A stretch of DNA of 64,000 nucleotides from positions 925,001 to 989,000 of the forward strand of contig NC_036457.1 in assembly GCF_002775205.1 (NCBI RefSeq). The letters are read 5' to 3'. The DNA is from Xiphophorus maculatus (taxonomy: Eukaryota; Chordata; Actinopteri; Cyprinodontiformes; Poeciliidae). Under the pieces are notes generated by a model. It was not told the origin of the DNA. It did no database searches and saw nothing but the letters and a program-made list of their open reading frames with translations. The position numbers and the translations under genes were made by a program. This document shows, piece after piece, positions 13,101 to 25,200 of the stretch. Positions within the stretch are counted from its first letter, which is position 1; the number at the start of each line of letters is the position of its first letter.

Positions 13101-16100
13101 TTTCTTGTTTCAGGTTAGTTGGAATTACCAAAATTATATCTATTTGCTAAATGCCAGAAAACTTCACAAGAGCAATTTTTAGATTTTTTTTGTGACTTTC
13201 TGTGTTTACGCATTTAATTTGAGCAGGAAGGTAGTTTAATGTGATGAATATTTATTATTCCTAACGACTTAATGACTTATTAATCTGTGTAACAGAAATA
13301 AAGATTGCCTTAAGCAATTAAACAATCTCATTGAAATTTGGGTATTTTTTTGTTAAATTAGTGTTTTGTTCTCAGGTGTACAGTCAGGTGTACAACATGT
13401 GTGTAAAACATAAAATTTTGCTATATTTTAGTTTGTTCCTTCTGTAGAATGTAGAATACTATCACAAAACATTAATGAATGTTAAAATATTTAATTTAAA
13501 TTGTCTTCTTTAGTTCATTTATATTGTTTTTATCTCCTGGAAAAGTTTGAAAACTTACCTTGCAAATGCTTAAAAATGCTTGAACTATAGTGAGGGAAAG
13601 GTGCACAGACCTCGTGTTAAACCTCTAACAAAAACACAGTTACACAATGACTCCTCCTTCACACAGGTACGCAATGAGATGGAGAGCCTGGTGAGGGAGC
13701 ATGGTGTGAATTCCTTCCAGATGTTCATGGCCTATAAAGACCTGATGATGCTGCGGGACTCAGAGCTTTATCAGACGCTGCAGACCTGCAAGGACATCGG
13801 AGCCATTGCACGTGTGCACGCTGAAAACGGAGAGCTCGTGGCAGAGGTGCATCCTCGTTTCTACCTACACGACGATGTCTGAGGGTTTTCAGTGTGGAAA
13901 ATCATCTTAACTTTTAAAAGAGATCAAAATAAACTTCATGGTTTATGTGTTGCCAGGGCGCCAAAGAGGCTCTGGATCTGGGAATCTCTGGACCAGAAGG
14001 AATAGAGATAAGTCGACCAGAGGAGGTAATTTTTCAGAGATTTTGAGCCAATTTGGTGCATTTACTTGTAACTTTTTCTGACTAATACAATTGACTCTGA
14101 GTGTGGACAATGCTGTAGCTATGTATGTGAGTTAGAGATATACTGTAGATGATATATAAAGATCCAATGTTCACCACTAAATAATAGGGGTGCAACTGTT
14201 GGTTACTTTATCAATTGTTTTGACGATTAATCGATTAATCAGATAAAAGAAATGTTGGCACAGTATGCAGATTTTATATTGAAGCTTTTTTTTAATATAA
14301 TACTATATATACATTAAAAATGCAAATGAACACTTCAGTTCCTATATTAAGTAAGAAAATAAACATTTTATTGCCAAAAATGTAACAACATAACGTTCCT
14401 TTAGCATACGCCTGATCATTTGTAGCAAGAGATTCATCAGCAGCTTTAAAAATACTTCTAATATCAAAATGCGACAGTCTCGTTTACAATCACTGTATTG
14501 ATCAGTGAAAGGCTAATCTGTTGACTATTTTTTGATGAACTGATTAATAATTGGAGACCAAAAGGTAATTAGTAGATTTTTTTCCCCCACAAAACTTTAA
14601 CTGTTTGAAGCTAAATCTGCCACTTGAGTTTTGAATACAACATATTTACAAAGATTTTTTTTATGTCATCATAAATGCAAAATGTATCAATTTTTATAGT
14701 TTTTGCTTAACTACTGCTCTCAATGTGGCCTTTTTAAAGTCTATTTAAGTCTTCTTTTCTTTTTTGTTAGTTAACGACTAGTTGATTTCTAAATCAGTTG
14801 ACAATTATTTCAATAATCAATTCAACCCTACGAAATAATTTACAGAATTTTTGAAGACTGGATAGTAAATGTTTGAAATTGTGTGACTTTCTCTGTGTGT
14901 TGTTGACTGCAGCTGGAGTCTGAAGCCACTCACAGGGCCATCACAATCGCCAACAGGGTAAAGTTCTTGATTTCTTTGGTTTTATCAAAGCTTCAGTCTG
15001 GAGTTTGATTTGATCTGAAAAAGTACATAGAAATAAAATGTTTAGGCCTTTTTCCCAGTACATAAATACCGCATCCATCCTGTCAGTATTTAAAATGTAC
15101 ATTGGAATATTTTCCATAAATGTTGTTTTAGTTCATTTGTGTAAATAGCTGAATGATTTTGTGATTGTAGGCGCGCTGTCCCATCTACCTGGTGAATGTG
15201 TCCAGTATGCTCGCTGGAGACATGATTGCTGCTGCTAAGATGCAGGGTCAGTATTTGTCTGGTTAAAATTGATTTGATTTGATTGGTTTTTAAAAACAAG
15301 AGAAAAAAATGCAATCAGTAAGACAGAAATAACCAAGGACAAAAAAATTAGCTTACCACCACTTTTCTGTTTGAAAAGGTGTAGGAAGAAGTGAACACTT
15401 ATTTAATCCTACCCCTTATCTCAGTTTAATGAAATATATTACTTGCTGACTCAATAATTATCAAAACATTAACCCTAACCCTTTTAATGTTTTAATATTG
15501 TAACATTAAAACCATGTTACAATATTCATGTTCAATATACTGGGCTAAAGAGCCAATAAATAAATTATATTTATTTGTTGGCAAAATGGTTACAAACTAG
15601 CTCTTAACAAGACAAGAAAATCTACAGATGATAATATCTGTAATAATGATGATTGTAAAAAACAACTGAACATATAGCATGAGAATAATTACTAATGTAC
15701 ACCTATAAATCCTCCTTAATCTGGGTTAAATAACAATAAACAGAAAGAGAATAAAACCTCATGATAATAATAACAATAAGATAATAATAATAATAATAAT
15801 AAGCTACCAAAAGGTGTAATAATAACAAAAGAAATGAAGGAAAAACTCATATTTGTGTTAATTCCCTTCTTCTCTGTACAATGTGAGTAACACAGCTTTG
15901 AATTTGTGTTTAAACCGGTTGATAATAATCCTCAAAAGGTGATTATTATCACAGAAAACAGTAGAATGGTTACGTTTCTGTTGCCAGGTAAGGTGGTCCA
16001 CGCTGAGACCACTGTAGCTCACGCTGTGCTGAATGGGAACCAGTACTACCACCAGGACTGGACCCATGCTGCTGCTCATGTCATTGTCCCTCCTCTGCGC

Positions 16101-19100
16101 CTGGACCCAAACACACCGAGCTACCTCATGGGCCTGCTGGGAAAGTACGAGTCGTAGACATCAGAAAATGTTTTTAATAAGTTCGTTAGCAGAGTTACTG
16201 GAATGATGGAGCTTGTTCTGCTTTCAGTGACACTCTGAGCGTCGTTGCTTCAGAGCACCGTCCGTTTAGCACCAAGCAGAGAGCTTTGGGCAAAGAAGAC
16301 TTCACCAAGATCCCTCATGGAGTGGCAGGGGTCCAGGACCGGATGAGTGTCATTTGGGAAAGAGGAGTGGTACGCACACAAGCACGCAGTAATAAAAGTG
16401 ACTGTTTAAACACTGTTAGTCAGCAAAATCTGTTCTTTAAAGGCGACCTATTATACCTCCTTGAACAGGAGACATGTTCACAAAACACATGTTCACAAAA
16501 TCATTCTTAGAACGTGATATTGTAGTGTAATCCTTTCCGAATGAGCTGTTTTAGGGCCTCTGTCACTTTAAATTCAAATAAGTTGCTGCTGGTGATGTCA
16601 TCCAAGCTCAAGGTTGATCCTCTCACGTGAAAATAGCTGCAAACAAAAGTGCAATTATAGAACCGTACATCTTTGAAAAGCAGAAGTAGAGCCTCCTGCA
16701 CAACCAACATGAATGATGGTAAGTCAACATGAAAACACTTGTATTTTCCAGTAGCCATTGCACACCAGTAAAGCCAGTTGACCAAATGTTCTGGAGCTCT
16801 GCTTGGGTTGCTAGGTAACGGTGCAGTTCCCGGAAAATGTAACGTTACATTCGGAAGGTTTTTGAAACAACTCATTTTCCAAAAAATATCAATTTAACCA
16901 AATGGAAGTACAAAAACATACAGAAAGTGAATTCTGCTCAATAGGTCCCCTTTAAGCAAACAGACAAATCTATATTTTCTTTTTTCACAGTATTAAAATG
17001 TCACATCATGTCTGCAGGTGACAGGAAAAATGGATGAGAATAGTTTTGTGGCTGTGACCAGCTCCAACGCAGCCAAAATCTACAACCTGTATCCACGCAA
17101 AGGTCGGATCATCCCTGGAGCCGACGCTGATGTGGTCGTCTGGGACCCCGATGCAACCAGGTAAACTGTAACTGATATCTGTACTGGTATTGGATGTGAA
17201 GAAGTGAACTGGTGCATCCCTAGATTATTACGATGCCCCAAGTGGAGGAGTTTAGTTTAAATGTTTCAGGATGGGAGACAAATGAAGCAGGAGATCGATA
17301 GGATTGAAGTTTTCTACTCTGCTTTCGTCACGTACAGGACGATCTCCCTGAGCACCCAGGTACAGGGCGGAGACTTCAACCTGTATGAGGGGATGCGCTG
17401 CCACGGCGTTCCTCTGGTCACCATCAGCCGGGGACGCCTGGTGTGTGAGAACGGCGTGTTCATGTGCGCCGAAGGCTCCGGGAAGTTCTACCCGCAGCGC
17501 ACCTTCCCCGACTACCTCTACAAGAAGATGGTCCAGAGAGAAAAGGTGCGTTCACTTCCTCCCCCCGTTTCTGCTCAACTTGTTAAAGTGAATCAGGGAG
17601 AATGTGCTGAGTCAGCTGGCAGCCAACGCAGCCACCATGTTGAGTCTGACTCCGCTGATCTGACAGGCTGTCGGGGATTTGGAGCTGATGCTGTCTTTAT
17701 GCGCTGACTCTGTTTTTATCCTGCTGAAATCTGTGAAACCTCCCTTCATCCCAGACTCTCTGCTCTGCTCACCGAAGGCTGCATTTTATTTATTTATTGA
17801 AAATGATTACATTTTTAAGGTCTGGAAAGTGCTTCGTTTCTGTATAAAGTCCTTGAAAGTGCTTGATATTCAAACGGCACTGTTTTGTAACCTCACTTGA
17901 TTAAAAGCTTAAATGTTTAAAAAGTTATTTATAGTCAGTGCCAAGTTGATAGTTACTTTTACTCAATTACATTTGTTTGAAAAAAATAACTTTTAGGAGT
18001 ATTTTTACTATGTTGTACTTTTTACTTTTACTTGAGTAATTTTATTATGAAGTATTGCCACTTTTACTTGAGTAAAATTTCTGGATTTTCTAACCGCTGA
18101 ATGAAAAACAAACACGTTTGAACCAGAAGTTCACCAAACACACACCTGCACTTTTTGTTAAAGTTTCATAAGTTTAACAAAAGCTAAAGTTATGATACTT
18201 TAACTTTTGTTCCTTTTTTATCCAATCAGTTTCTTTTTTATTCAAAGAAACTGATTTGGAAACATTTCTTGTTATTTTTTGTTACTTACATGAATTATTG
18301 ACATTTTCGTCCTTAAAATGCCAAAACTGTACTTTGGTCCGTCTGATATATTAAATGATTGATAATTTGATCAGTTACTCAGTACTTGAGTTACTTTTTA
18401 CCAAATACTTTTACTCTTACTTGAGTAATTTCTTGAACGTCTACTTTTTACTTTTACGTGAGTAAAAATATGTCGAAGTGGTGCTACTACTATAACACAT
18501 TTAACACTGAAACTGGAAGACATTTTAAATATTCAAAATAAATAAATAAAATGAAATATGAAGTCTCTGTTGAGACCAAAGCAGCAGACTGAAGACATTT
18601 ATCATTCAGTTTTTGGTAGAAAAAAAGAAAAGAGGAAAACAGTTAATCATGCAAATATAAATTAATAAGTTTGTTTTAATTTATCATGCGATTTATTGAT
18701 TTATTGCAACAGGCTTAGTTGTGTGGATTATTGTTGACCTTTGAACTCCTTGTTTCAGAACCAGGCCTATAAAGGAGTAGTAAGGGATCCTTATTCTGGT
18801 GATGTGGCCAAAGTTGCGAACACGATGAAGAAGGAGCTCGGTTTGGGTCCGATCGACGGCGAGTCGCCTAACAAGCCGGTCGCTCGGGCCCACCAGGGTG
18901 TCCGAGACCTCCACGAGTCCTCCTTTAGTCTGTCAGGTGGTTTAATTTAAACTTTTAAATTAATCTATTCCTTGTTCTAACTAAAAAAAGTGTTATTCAA
19001 ATGAATTTTTCCTCTCAGGTTCTCAAGTTGACGACCACATCCCGAAGAGGTCCTCTGCTCGGATTCTGGCTCCCCCTGGTGGCCGCTCCAGTGGCATTTG

Positions 19101-19104
19101 GTAA
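7167..19104 (+). CDS. dpysl5: Dihydropyrimidinase-like 5 (collapsin response mediator protein 5, CRMP5)
   Basis: CRMP5 is a cytosolic, non-enzymatic relative of dihydropyrimidinase that forms tetramers with other CRMPs and shapes neurite and dendrite growth. Coding exons: 7167-7277, 8424-8573, 12352-12510, 13667-13846, 13957-14025, 14913-14957, 15171-15246, 15988-16144, 16228-16369, 17018-17160, 17338-17545, 18759-18936, 19019-19104. All junctions are GT-AG and keep phase, giving 567 residues against 564 in human CRMP5. The N-terminus has the CRMP5-type stretch [13 protein letters not shown], and the protein ends with the family signature [15 protein letters not shown]. The metal-binding HxH of true dihydropyrimidinases is absent: the segment after GGIDT reads CVHLQQTF. 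That exon and the C-terminal tail (about residues 480-545) differ most from human as I remember it; the core is close. The first ATG is taken as start; two more in-frame ATGs follow within eight codons. Teleosts may have a second copy, and I cannot assign a or b. Confidence 0.95.
7807..8337 (+). mobile_element. hAT-like miniature element
   Basis: Same family as the copy at 2409. It starts TAGGCCTTAATCGACG and ends CATTTCAGCACTA. Flanks ATTAACTA (7799-7806) and ATCAACTA (8338-8345) agree at 7 of 8 positions, a probable target duplication. It lies just upstream of dpysl5 coding exon 2. Confidence 0.75.
10720..10899. repeat. Tandem repeat, 60-bp unit, three copies
   Basis: The unit consists of a CA-rich tract followed by ATCAGCATTATCTAACAGTG and a short tail. 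The copies at 10741-10800 and 10801-10860 are identical by eye, with partial units on both sides. It lies in dpysl5 intron 3 (between coding exons 2 and 3). Confidence 0.9.
11523..12048 (+). mobile_element. hAT-like miniature element, worn left end
   Basis: The right end reads GATTAATCATTTCAGCCCTT, as in related copies, and the interior follows the family order. The left end is diverged and no clear target duplication is visible, so the boundaries are approximate. Confidence 0.6.
12920..13580. repeat. Dispersed repeat, TTGATATTCAAACTGCACAG family
   Basis: This AT-rich block shares long stretches with blocks at about 17815-17930, 37370-37720, 39840-40005 and 61400-62060, all containing a TGATATTCAAACTGCACAG-like core and a following TTTTGTAAT. 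It has no coding capacity. It is probably a non-autonomous DNA element whose ends I could not fix. Confidence 0.5.
14185..14830 (+). mobile_element. hAT-like miniature element
   Basis: It starts TAGGGGTGCAACTGTTGG and ends CAATTCAACCCTA. Flanks CTAAATAA (14177-14184) and CGAAATAA (14831-14838) agree at 7 of 8 positions. The interior follows the same AT-rich family order as the copies at 2409 and 7807. Confidence 0.75.
15360..15830. repeat. Dispersed repeat with (AAT)n tail, possibly LINE-derived
   Basis: This block in dpysl5 intron 8 begins near a GGTGTAGGAAGAAGTGAACA motif and ends in an (AAT)n-like tract (about 15765-15800). The style suggests an old retroelement tail. No coding remains are visible, so the family is uncertain. 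Confidence 0.35.
16441..16951. mobile_element. TTAA-flanked miniature element
   Basis: TTAA flanks both ends (16437-16440 and 16952-16955). The left end AGGCGACCTATTATACC pairs with the right end, whose complement reads AGGGGACCTATT. TTAA duplication fits the piggyBac superfamily. A 122-residue open frame on the - strand is a chance product of the element. It lies between dpysl5 exons 16228-16369 and 17018-17160. Confidence 0.75.
17935..18480. repeat. Dispersed repeat rich in ACTTTTACTTGAGTA
   Basis: This block contains repeated ACTTGAGTAA motifs in both orientations and aligns by eye with about 31185-31665. It is probably a non-autonomous DNA element. It lies in the last large dpysl5 intron. 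Confidence 0.55.
18480..18718 (+). repeat. Single arm of the TAGGCCTGTCA foldback family
   Basis: It shares GAAGACATTTTAAATATTCA and the downstream order with 39565-39815 and with the left arm of the element at 3923. It ends GATTTATTGCAACAGGCTTA. Confidence 0.55.
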
Positions 19105-19706
19105 TCGTTAGCGTTGGAGTTCAAACCGTTTCCACCTCTGTGTTTTTATTATATTTCCAAGCGACCAGAAAAACTGCACTGATTTTAAAACAGCAGACTA
19201 AAACTTTTAAAGTAACAGGAAAACAAATTCAAGTAAAAATCTGACGTATTTATTAATTAGTGGTTTAAACTGTAAATTTGTGGTTAACTGGATTAAACGA
19301 GGGCTAGCTATGAACTTAAATTCTAGCTTATTGTAATAATAACATAAATCTGCGGTGTTTTTAAGCCTCGTTACGTTTTAACCAGCGGCAGATCAAAACC
19401 AGTACAGTTTTTAACGGTTCGAAACAAAAGTGTTGCCAGAATTATTTAAAGATAAGTGGATTCAAACCCGTCACTGACAAACACACGGTACACCGTAGAC
19501 ACCATAGCATTATAGTTTCTTGTGATAAATGTGCGTGGATCCTGTTTGTGATCGGACGACCCCACTGAGAGTGTTTTTGGTTTCCAGTGGACCAACAGTT
19601 CTGTGTGGTGATGAAATCCAGCTGCTTCTAACACTTCGTCTGTCTGTATTTACACTTCCACTGCCTCTAACAGAACCAACAAAATGCCTGGAAGGTAACG
19701 TTTGTC

Positions 19707-20315
19707 TAGGGCTGGGCAATAAATCAGTTTTATTGATTGGTTTTTGAGGATTTAATGTTTGGAATATCAGGATTTTTTTCCACCAATCCACTCCTTAGGT
19801 TCCCATAGTTCAGAGTGATATCAGCCAAAGCCTCCATCTTGTTTTACGAGAGGTTAAAATTAGTCATGATATTGCAACCACATAGTTGTTGTGATGTGAG
19901 AAAAAAAAGTCAAAAGAATGCAAGAACAAGACATTAAGATTACCAGAATAAAGTCATAATATTAGCAGAATGAAGTAATAATTTTATGAGAATAAAAAAA
20001 TTCAAAGTAAGGAATGTTGAGCAGTTTGTGAAGTTATACTTTGGAATTGGTTTCAAAGATAAGGCAATGATCTCTTAACACATCAGCATGACTAAGAATG
20101 TAACTTTTTTCTGATAATTTTAAAATGTTTTTCTGGTAAAATTGCATTTCTATTCTGCCAATATTATAGCTATATTCTTGTAATTAAACAAAACTTAAAT
20201 GATCCATTTGTAGTTTCTTTTTTTAGAGAAGAAAGCGAGAAAATAATCAATTTAAATCGGATCTGGTGTGAAAAAAAAAGGTAATTGTAGTTTTTAGTGG
20301 TATCGCCCAGCCCTA
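19707..20315. mobile_element. Miniature element ending in TAGGGCTGGGC, in dpysl5 3' UTR
   Basis: The left end TAGGGCTGGGCAATA is the inverse of the right end ATCGCCCAGCCCTA. Flanks CGTTTGTC and GTTTTGTC match at 6 of 8 positions, consistent with an old hAT-type 8-bp duplication. It is non-coding. Confidence 0.65.
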
Positions 20316-20671
20316 GTTTTGTCCCTTTTAGGACTCCGTATATGGGGCGTCTAAAGGGAAAACAAAGAGCGATGAGTTAAAGTTCATTTGTGGGTTAAAT
20401 GGTTTCTCTGTTAACCAGATGATGACAATGGAGTTTATTGTAAGTGAAATGAATGGAGGGGGAATGCAGTCCCTCCTCATGAGCCATCTGAGCGAAAACA
20501 ATAAACAAATAAACCTAATTTCTAAATTCATGCTCCAATAAAGAACAAAAGCAATTCAGCAATTCATTTCCTTTATGTACAGTAGCATTCACTAGTCTGT
20601 TTTTGTTTACATTTTTCTACCACTGGCAGCTTATTTATTCCAGAATTATGTGGTTATTTTTAACTCCTTTG

Positions 20672-21035
20672 CTGCAAAAACTCAAAATCTTACCAAGTAT
20701 TTTTTGTTTATCTTCTAACGCAAACATCTTAGTACGCTTGAAGTAAGGCAAAACTAACTTGAAAATAACTTTTTAGTAAGTTAGTAATTCCCTAATAATG
20801 ATTAAAAATACTTGCTCCAATGGAAGATTATTTCATATATAATTTTAAAGATTCTTGTTAAAAGTGAAATAATTTGCCATTATTTTACAAGTAATAAGGA
20901 ATTATTGACTTAAAAGAAGCTCATATTTCTTGCTGAAAAGTTACTTGTGAGTTAGTTTTGTTTTATTTCAAGTGTACTACTATATTTTCACTAAACTAGA
21001 CCAGAAATACTTGATAAGATTTAGTTTTTTGCAGT
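20672..21035. mobile_element. Near-palindromic element, CTGCAAAAACTCAAAATCTT family
   Basis: The left half starts CTGCAAAAACTCAAAATCTT and the right half ends in its approximate complement, with a reverse-complementary interior. Other copies are at about 26033-26380, 31784-32120 and 57722-58100. This copy lies in the probable dpysl5 3' UTR, where its RNA would fold into a long hairpin. Confidence 0.7.
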
Positions 21036-21734
21036 GTTGTTTATGCATTTTACTATAAATGAGGCTGCAGATGTGATATAGACAGAGAGATTATAATACA
21101 ATCCCGTGTTATAGCAGGAAGATTGAGCTGCACAGGCTGAAATCTGAAGAAAACCCTCCGGATGACGTTTCATTCCTGCCTACTAGTGTTATATATTTAT
21201 GCATAGTCACATTCTCATGTGTGGGTACTCTATACCGTTAAAAAAAATATTATTTTTACTTTGTGAAAAGATTAAATGTGCCAATGGGAATCACCTGTGC
21301 CACTCTGTTAACGATGCATGGAGAGAACCACGTGAACAGACACAGGTTCATTTAAAAAAAAAAAACTGGTGCTTTTTCTAGGATTGTTTACAACTGTGAT
21401 CATATTGTTGGACATTTTGTGTTTTTCTGCTGAGGGCACTGTGATTCAGTGATTGTGTTTGTGGAGTTGTGTTGGAAAATGAACCTGTTAAGTCTGTAAG
21501 TGGCTGCTTGTTTCTTACCACAAGAATAAAAGTAACTGAATAAAAAAAATAAATAAAAAATTTAACAAATCTTGATCTTTTTTCAGTTTTTACAATATAC
21601 CTCAGGTTTAAAATAGCTTGTCAGTATTTTATAGAGGTCTAATAATAACAAATATAATGGAAAGATAATTTTAAAGAGCTTTTCATCACAATGAAATATA
21701 CCTGATAGTTTTGTATTTTTTTCTATGTATAGAA

Positions 21735-22015
21735 ACTAAAAATCCCTGCAGATTTTTGCAGACAGACATTCTCCCTGTTGTTGGGGTACCTTTTCCTACC
21801 AGACCTTTTCCTTCCACTCAATTTTCTGTGGATATGCTTTGACTCAGCAGTCTTCCCCAAAGGAGTATCTTGTGTTTTGCCCATTGACTGCTGTAGAAAG
21901 GAACCTGCAACTCTGCGAGGATACGAAAAGAAAAGCATAAAATCCCCTCTGGGATGTTTTGGATGTTTGAACAATCCCTCATCTTTGCAATTTGCAGCCA
22001 AGCAATACTTTATTT
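21735..22015. other. Unassigned block between dpysl5 and mapre3
   Basis: This stretch is richer in GC than its surroundings and open in short frames on both strands. No protein family is recognised. It may be a worn dispersed repeat. Confidence 0.3.
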
Positions 22016-22139
22016 TTCCTAAATAAAATTTTTTATGCTACATAAACTTTACTTTAACGTTAGAAAACGCACATCTATGTAACTGGATTATAAAAATGTC
22101 GTATATTAGCACTTCCATTGTATCTCTATTGGATTTTTC

Positions 22140-22293
22140 TAACACTCCAGTTTCGCTGGAACTGCTGCGCCAAGCTGCTACTGCGCGGCGCATGCGCAGT
22201 GCCAGCAGCTTAGGTGGGAGCAGTCGGATAGCAACGGAAAGCCCAGCAACAGAAACAACGGCACGGCGGTGAAAGGGGACAGCGCTCACCTCA
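22140..22293 (+). promoter_or_regulatory. mapre3: mapre3 promoter with NRF-1-type palindrome and probable first exon
   Basis: This is a CpG-rich island. GCGCATGCGCA at 22188-22198 matches the NRF-1 binding consensus. A consensus donor (GTGAGTA) follows position 22293, so the stretch up to there is a likely 5' UTR exon spliced over about 5.3 kb to the coding exon at 27588. GC-rich sequence continues to about 22760. The site and donor are seen; the start site is inferred. Confidence 0.6.
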
Positions 22294-25200
22294 GTGAGTA
22301 ATATCTGCTTATCTTAACTCAGAGTCCGAGCACTCTGAAAGCAAAGCTGCGGTCTTTTGGTTAAAAAAAAAATATATATATATATATACTGAATGCCACA
22401 GATAAAAAGCCGTCCCGTCCCGCAGGAGACGGCATTCTTTCATTGGAGTGATGCGTGTGTGTATTATCGAAAAGGCCTCCAGAGGGGGGTGTGCTTTACA
22501 TGGGGGGAAAGTGTCGTTTTCAGTCGCACCCCGTACGGACTAGTTGTTCACAGACAGCGCCGTAATGAAATCAAACCGACCCAAATCATTTGAAATGGAC
22601 CTTTAGCACTCTTTAGCTCAGTTAGCTTATTCGCCTCCGTTAACAGTAGTTAGCCGGGGGCTAGCTTGCCTGTCTGTGCACTTAACGGTTGTAACGTCAT
22701 CCGTTAAAAAGAGTCCGACTGAGCCGTTAAACCGAGCCGGACCCGGTCCGGGCTTCAGCACAGTTCCACCGGGCTTACATGTGTAATAATATTAGTTTTT
22801 ATAATCTGTGAAAACCGATTTAAAAAGCTGCCAACAGCGACCAAAGCTCAACAATAGACACTTGTCAAATTGATAATTGATATGAAATAAACATGAAAAA
22901 AAATCACAAGCAATATTTACAGAGAGAAATAATTTACTGTGTTAGTAAAAATGAAGAAATTGCTCGCAGAGAGGATATAATTTAAGAAGAAATTGAATTA
23001 AATGTGTTAAAACCAGTTTATAAAGTATGTGTATTTCAACGATTTATGGAACAAAAAAATTAAAATAATTTAAATATATAAAAAGATAGAGAGGAGCAGT
23101 TTAGACTGGGATGATGATGGAAATGTTTTTTAAAAACAAAAAATATAAATAAGTCTTTTGTTATTTGAATAAAATCAAATTTCTTGATGAGTTTCTTAGT
23201 TTTTATTTGATTGAAAGAAGAAATAAAGTTCTGTTTTTATTGTTTTGTTTTTTCTTAAATGAAGAATGGTGTGTGAAATAAATAAAGTATATATAAAAGG
23301 AAGGACTCAAATAAGTTTATCCTTCTGCCTTCCTCTTCAAACAAATAGTTATGTAAATACGTATCAAGGTATTTGAATGTGTTTGAAATAGATTATTTAA
23401 ACACTTTCTAAGCTATATTTACTCTTTTTATGTCTTTAAAGTTAACATTTAGGACTCTAATAATACTTTTTATTATCTGGCACTTTTGATTGCTTTGTAT
23501 TAGATTTTCTAAGCTCTTATTTACCGGTAAATTGATTTTATTGAACGATATTATATTACACATGTTTATAAACTCAGTAATATGCAAGTTTCCTCCTGAT
23601 TTCACTATTTCTTAAATGTTTTTCCAAACTAATAACACATTAAAGTAAAACAAGTGAAGCAACAACTTCTTTATGCCTTTGATTTTGAATTAGATTAATA
23701 AAATTATACAGTATTCCAGTTTTATGATGCTCTTATTCACTGTTAAATTTAATCTTAGTCTGTATTGAGCAGGATTATTTTGGGATGTTCTTCAGTCAGT
23801 AACATCTTTTTTTAAAATTACATTTCTTTCCAGGAGTTAGTAATTTATTTCATGTTTTTCATTCTATTGATACATAAATAAACAGTTTAAAGCATTTTAA
23901 AGTAAGCGTTTGTAACTAAGGTGAATTATTATAAACTTTTATGTATCACTGTGCAAATGTTTTAAACCACTGCTCATTTCTTTACGGTTTTGCTATAGTT
24001 TTACTATCCTAATTTTTCATTTTATTATAGTTTTATTCAGTCTGAATCTGCACTGAGTATTATTGTTTTGGATGTTTTCTGCTCAGTATTTGTTTTTTTC
24101 TATTTCCTTCCAAGTTTTCCTGGACATTTAGTTGGTTTTTGTGTTTTCAGGCTAATAACTGATAAAAAATAGTTAAAGTTTTAAAACATTTTTGTGGTTT
24201 TAGACTCTATAAAGTACAAGGTAAAGATTTTAGGCTGCTGCTAACAACCAGGCTTTAAAGTAATCAATTAAAATTATAATTTATTACTCTCCAAACTTTA
24301 ATAAAGTCTTTTAAAGTTTCAGATTTGCTTTTTTCACCTGTTGCTTCTGATCGTATTATTGTTGTCTGAATATGTTAACAACAGATGAACAGAATTTGAA
24401 ACAATGTCACTTCTGATTATGTAAAAGAAAAGTAAAACTCTAATCTAGAATCTGTCAGATTAATTGCTTTTGCACCTAAAAGCTAAAATTCTCTTGTTGT
24501 AGTCAGTTTTTGTTAGTTTAATGTATTTGTTTAGCTAAATAATTGGTAATAAATTGTCCTCTTAGCGAAGTGGCGAAGCGTCTAACCTGGTTGTTTGAAA
24601 GTTGTCGGCTGTGTTAACTAAACACGGTTTCCTTCCTTGAGTTGGGAAGTTTCCTTTTCATGCCTGAGTGATTGAAAGGTCAGAGGTCAGTTGATATTCT
24701 CCTAAAAATGATCAGCGACCTCTGGAGAATGCAGTGAAGGAAAACATTTTACCAATTAACATAAATTTAAGTTAACTGCTGTCTTTTATAATCGGATTAA
24801 ATTGGACTGTAGCTTTCAGTTTCTTAAATTAATTTCTCATTGAGAATAATAACGTCTGAATTCCCTGGTTTGTTTAGAAATTTGTCCTTCTGAATAAATT
24901 TGACCATTGTTGGTTTGTTTAGCTGGGAAAATGACAAACTTTTCTACTCTGCTTTTCAGTAAAAATATTTTTAAAGTTGGTATTTTTGTGGTTGTGATAA
25001 GACCCGATATAATTACATCTGGAGATTATTTTCTAAATCCTAAAATAATCTGACTCCTTGCTCTATGTGTTGAAATGCCTGTTAAATCATTAACATTAAA
25101 TCAGATTGTATAGTTTATTTAAAATAACTAAAATATGATTATTGTGTTAACATATTGATCATCTTTAGATCAGATCGCAGATTAATAAGGAAAATCACTA

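Larger units (their letters stand above)
19105..21545 (+). other. dpysl5: Probable 3' UTR of dpysl5
   Basis: No coding signal follows the dpysl5 stop. AATAAA-type polyadenylation signals occur near 20536 and in a cluster at about 21524-21560, just after a moderately GC-rich stretch that looks like transcript end. If the distal site is used, the UTR is about 2.4 kb and contains two miniature mobile elements (19707-20315 and 20672-21035). The exact end is inferred. Confidence 0.5.

Noticed and set aside
16507-16875. 122-residue open frame on the - strand
   Set aside because: It lies entirely inside the TTAA-flanked miniature element in a dpysl5 intron and matches no protein family.
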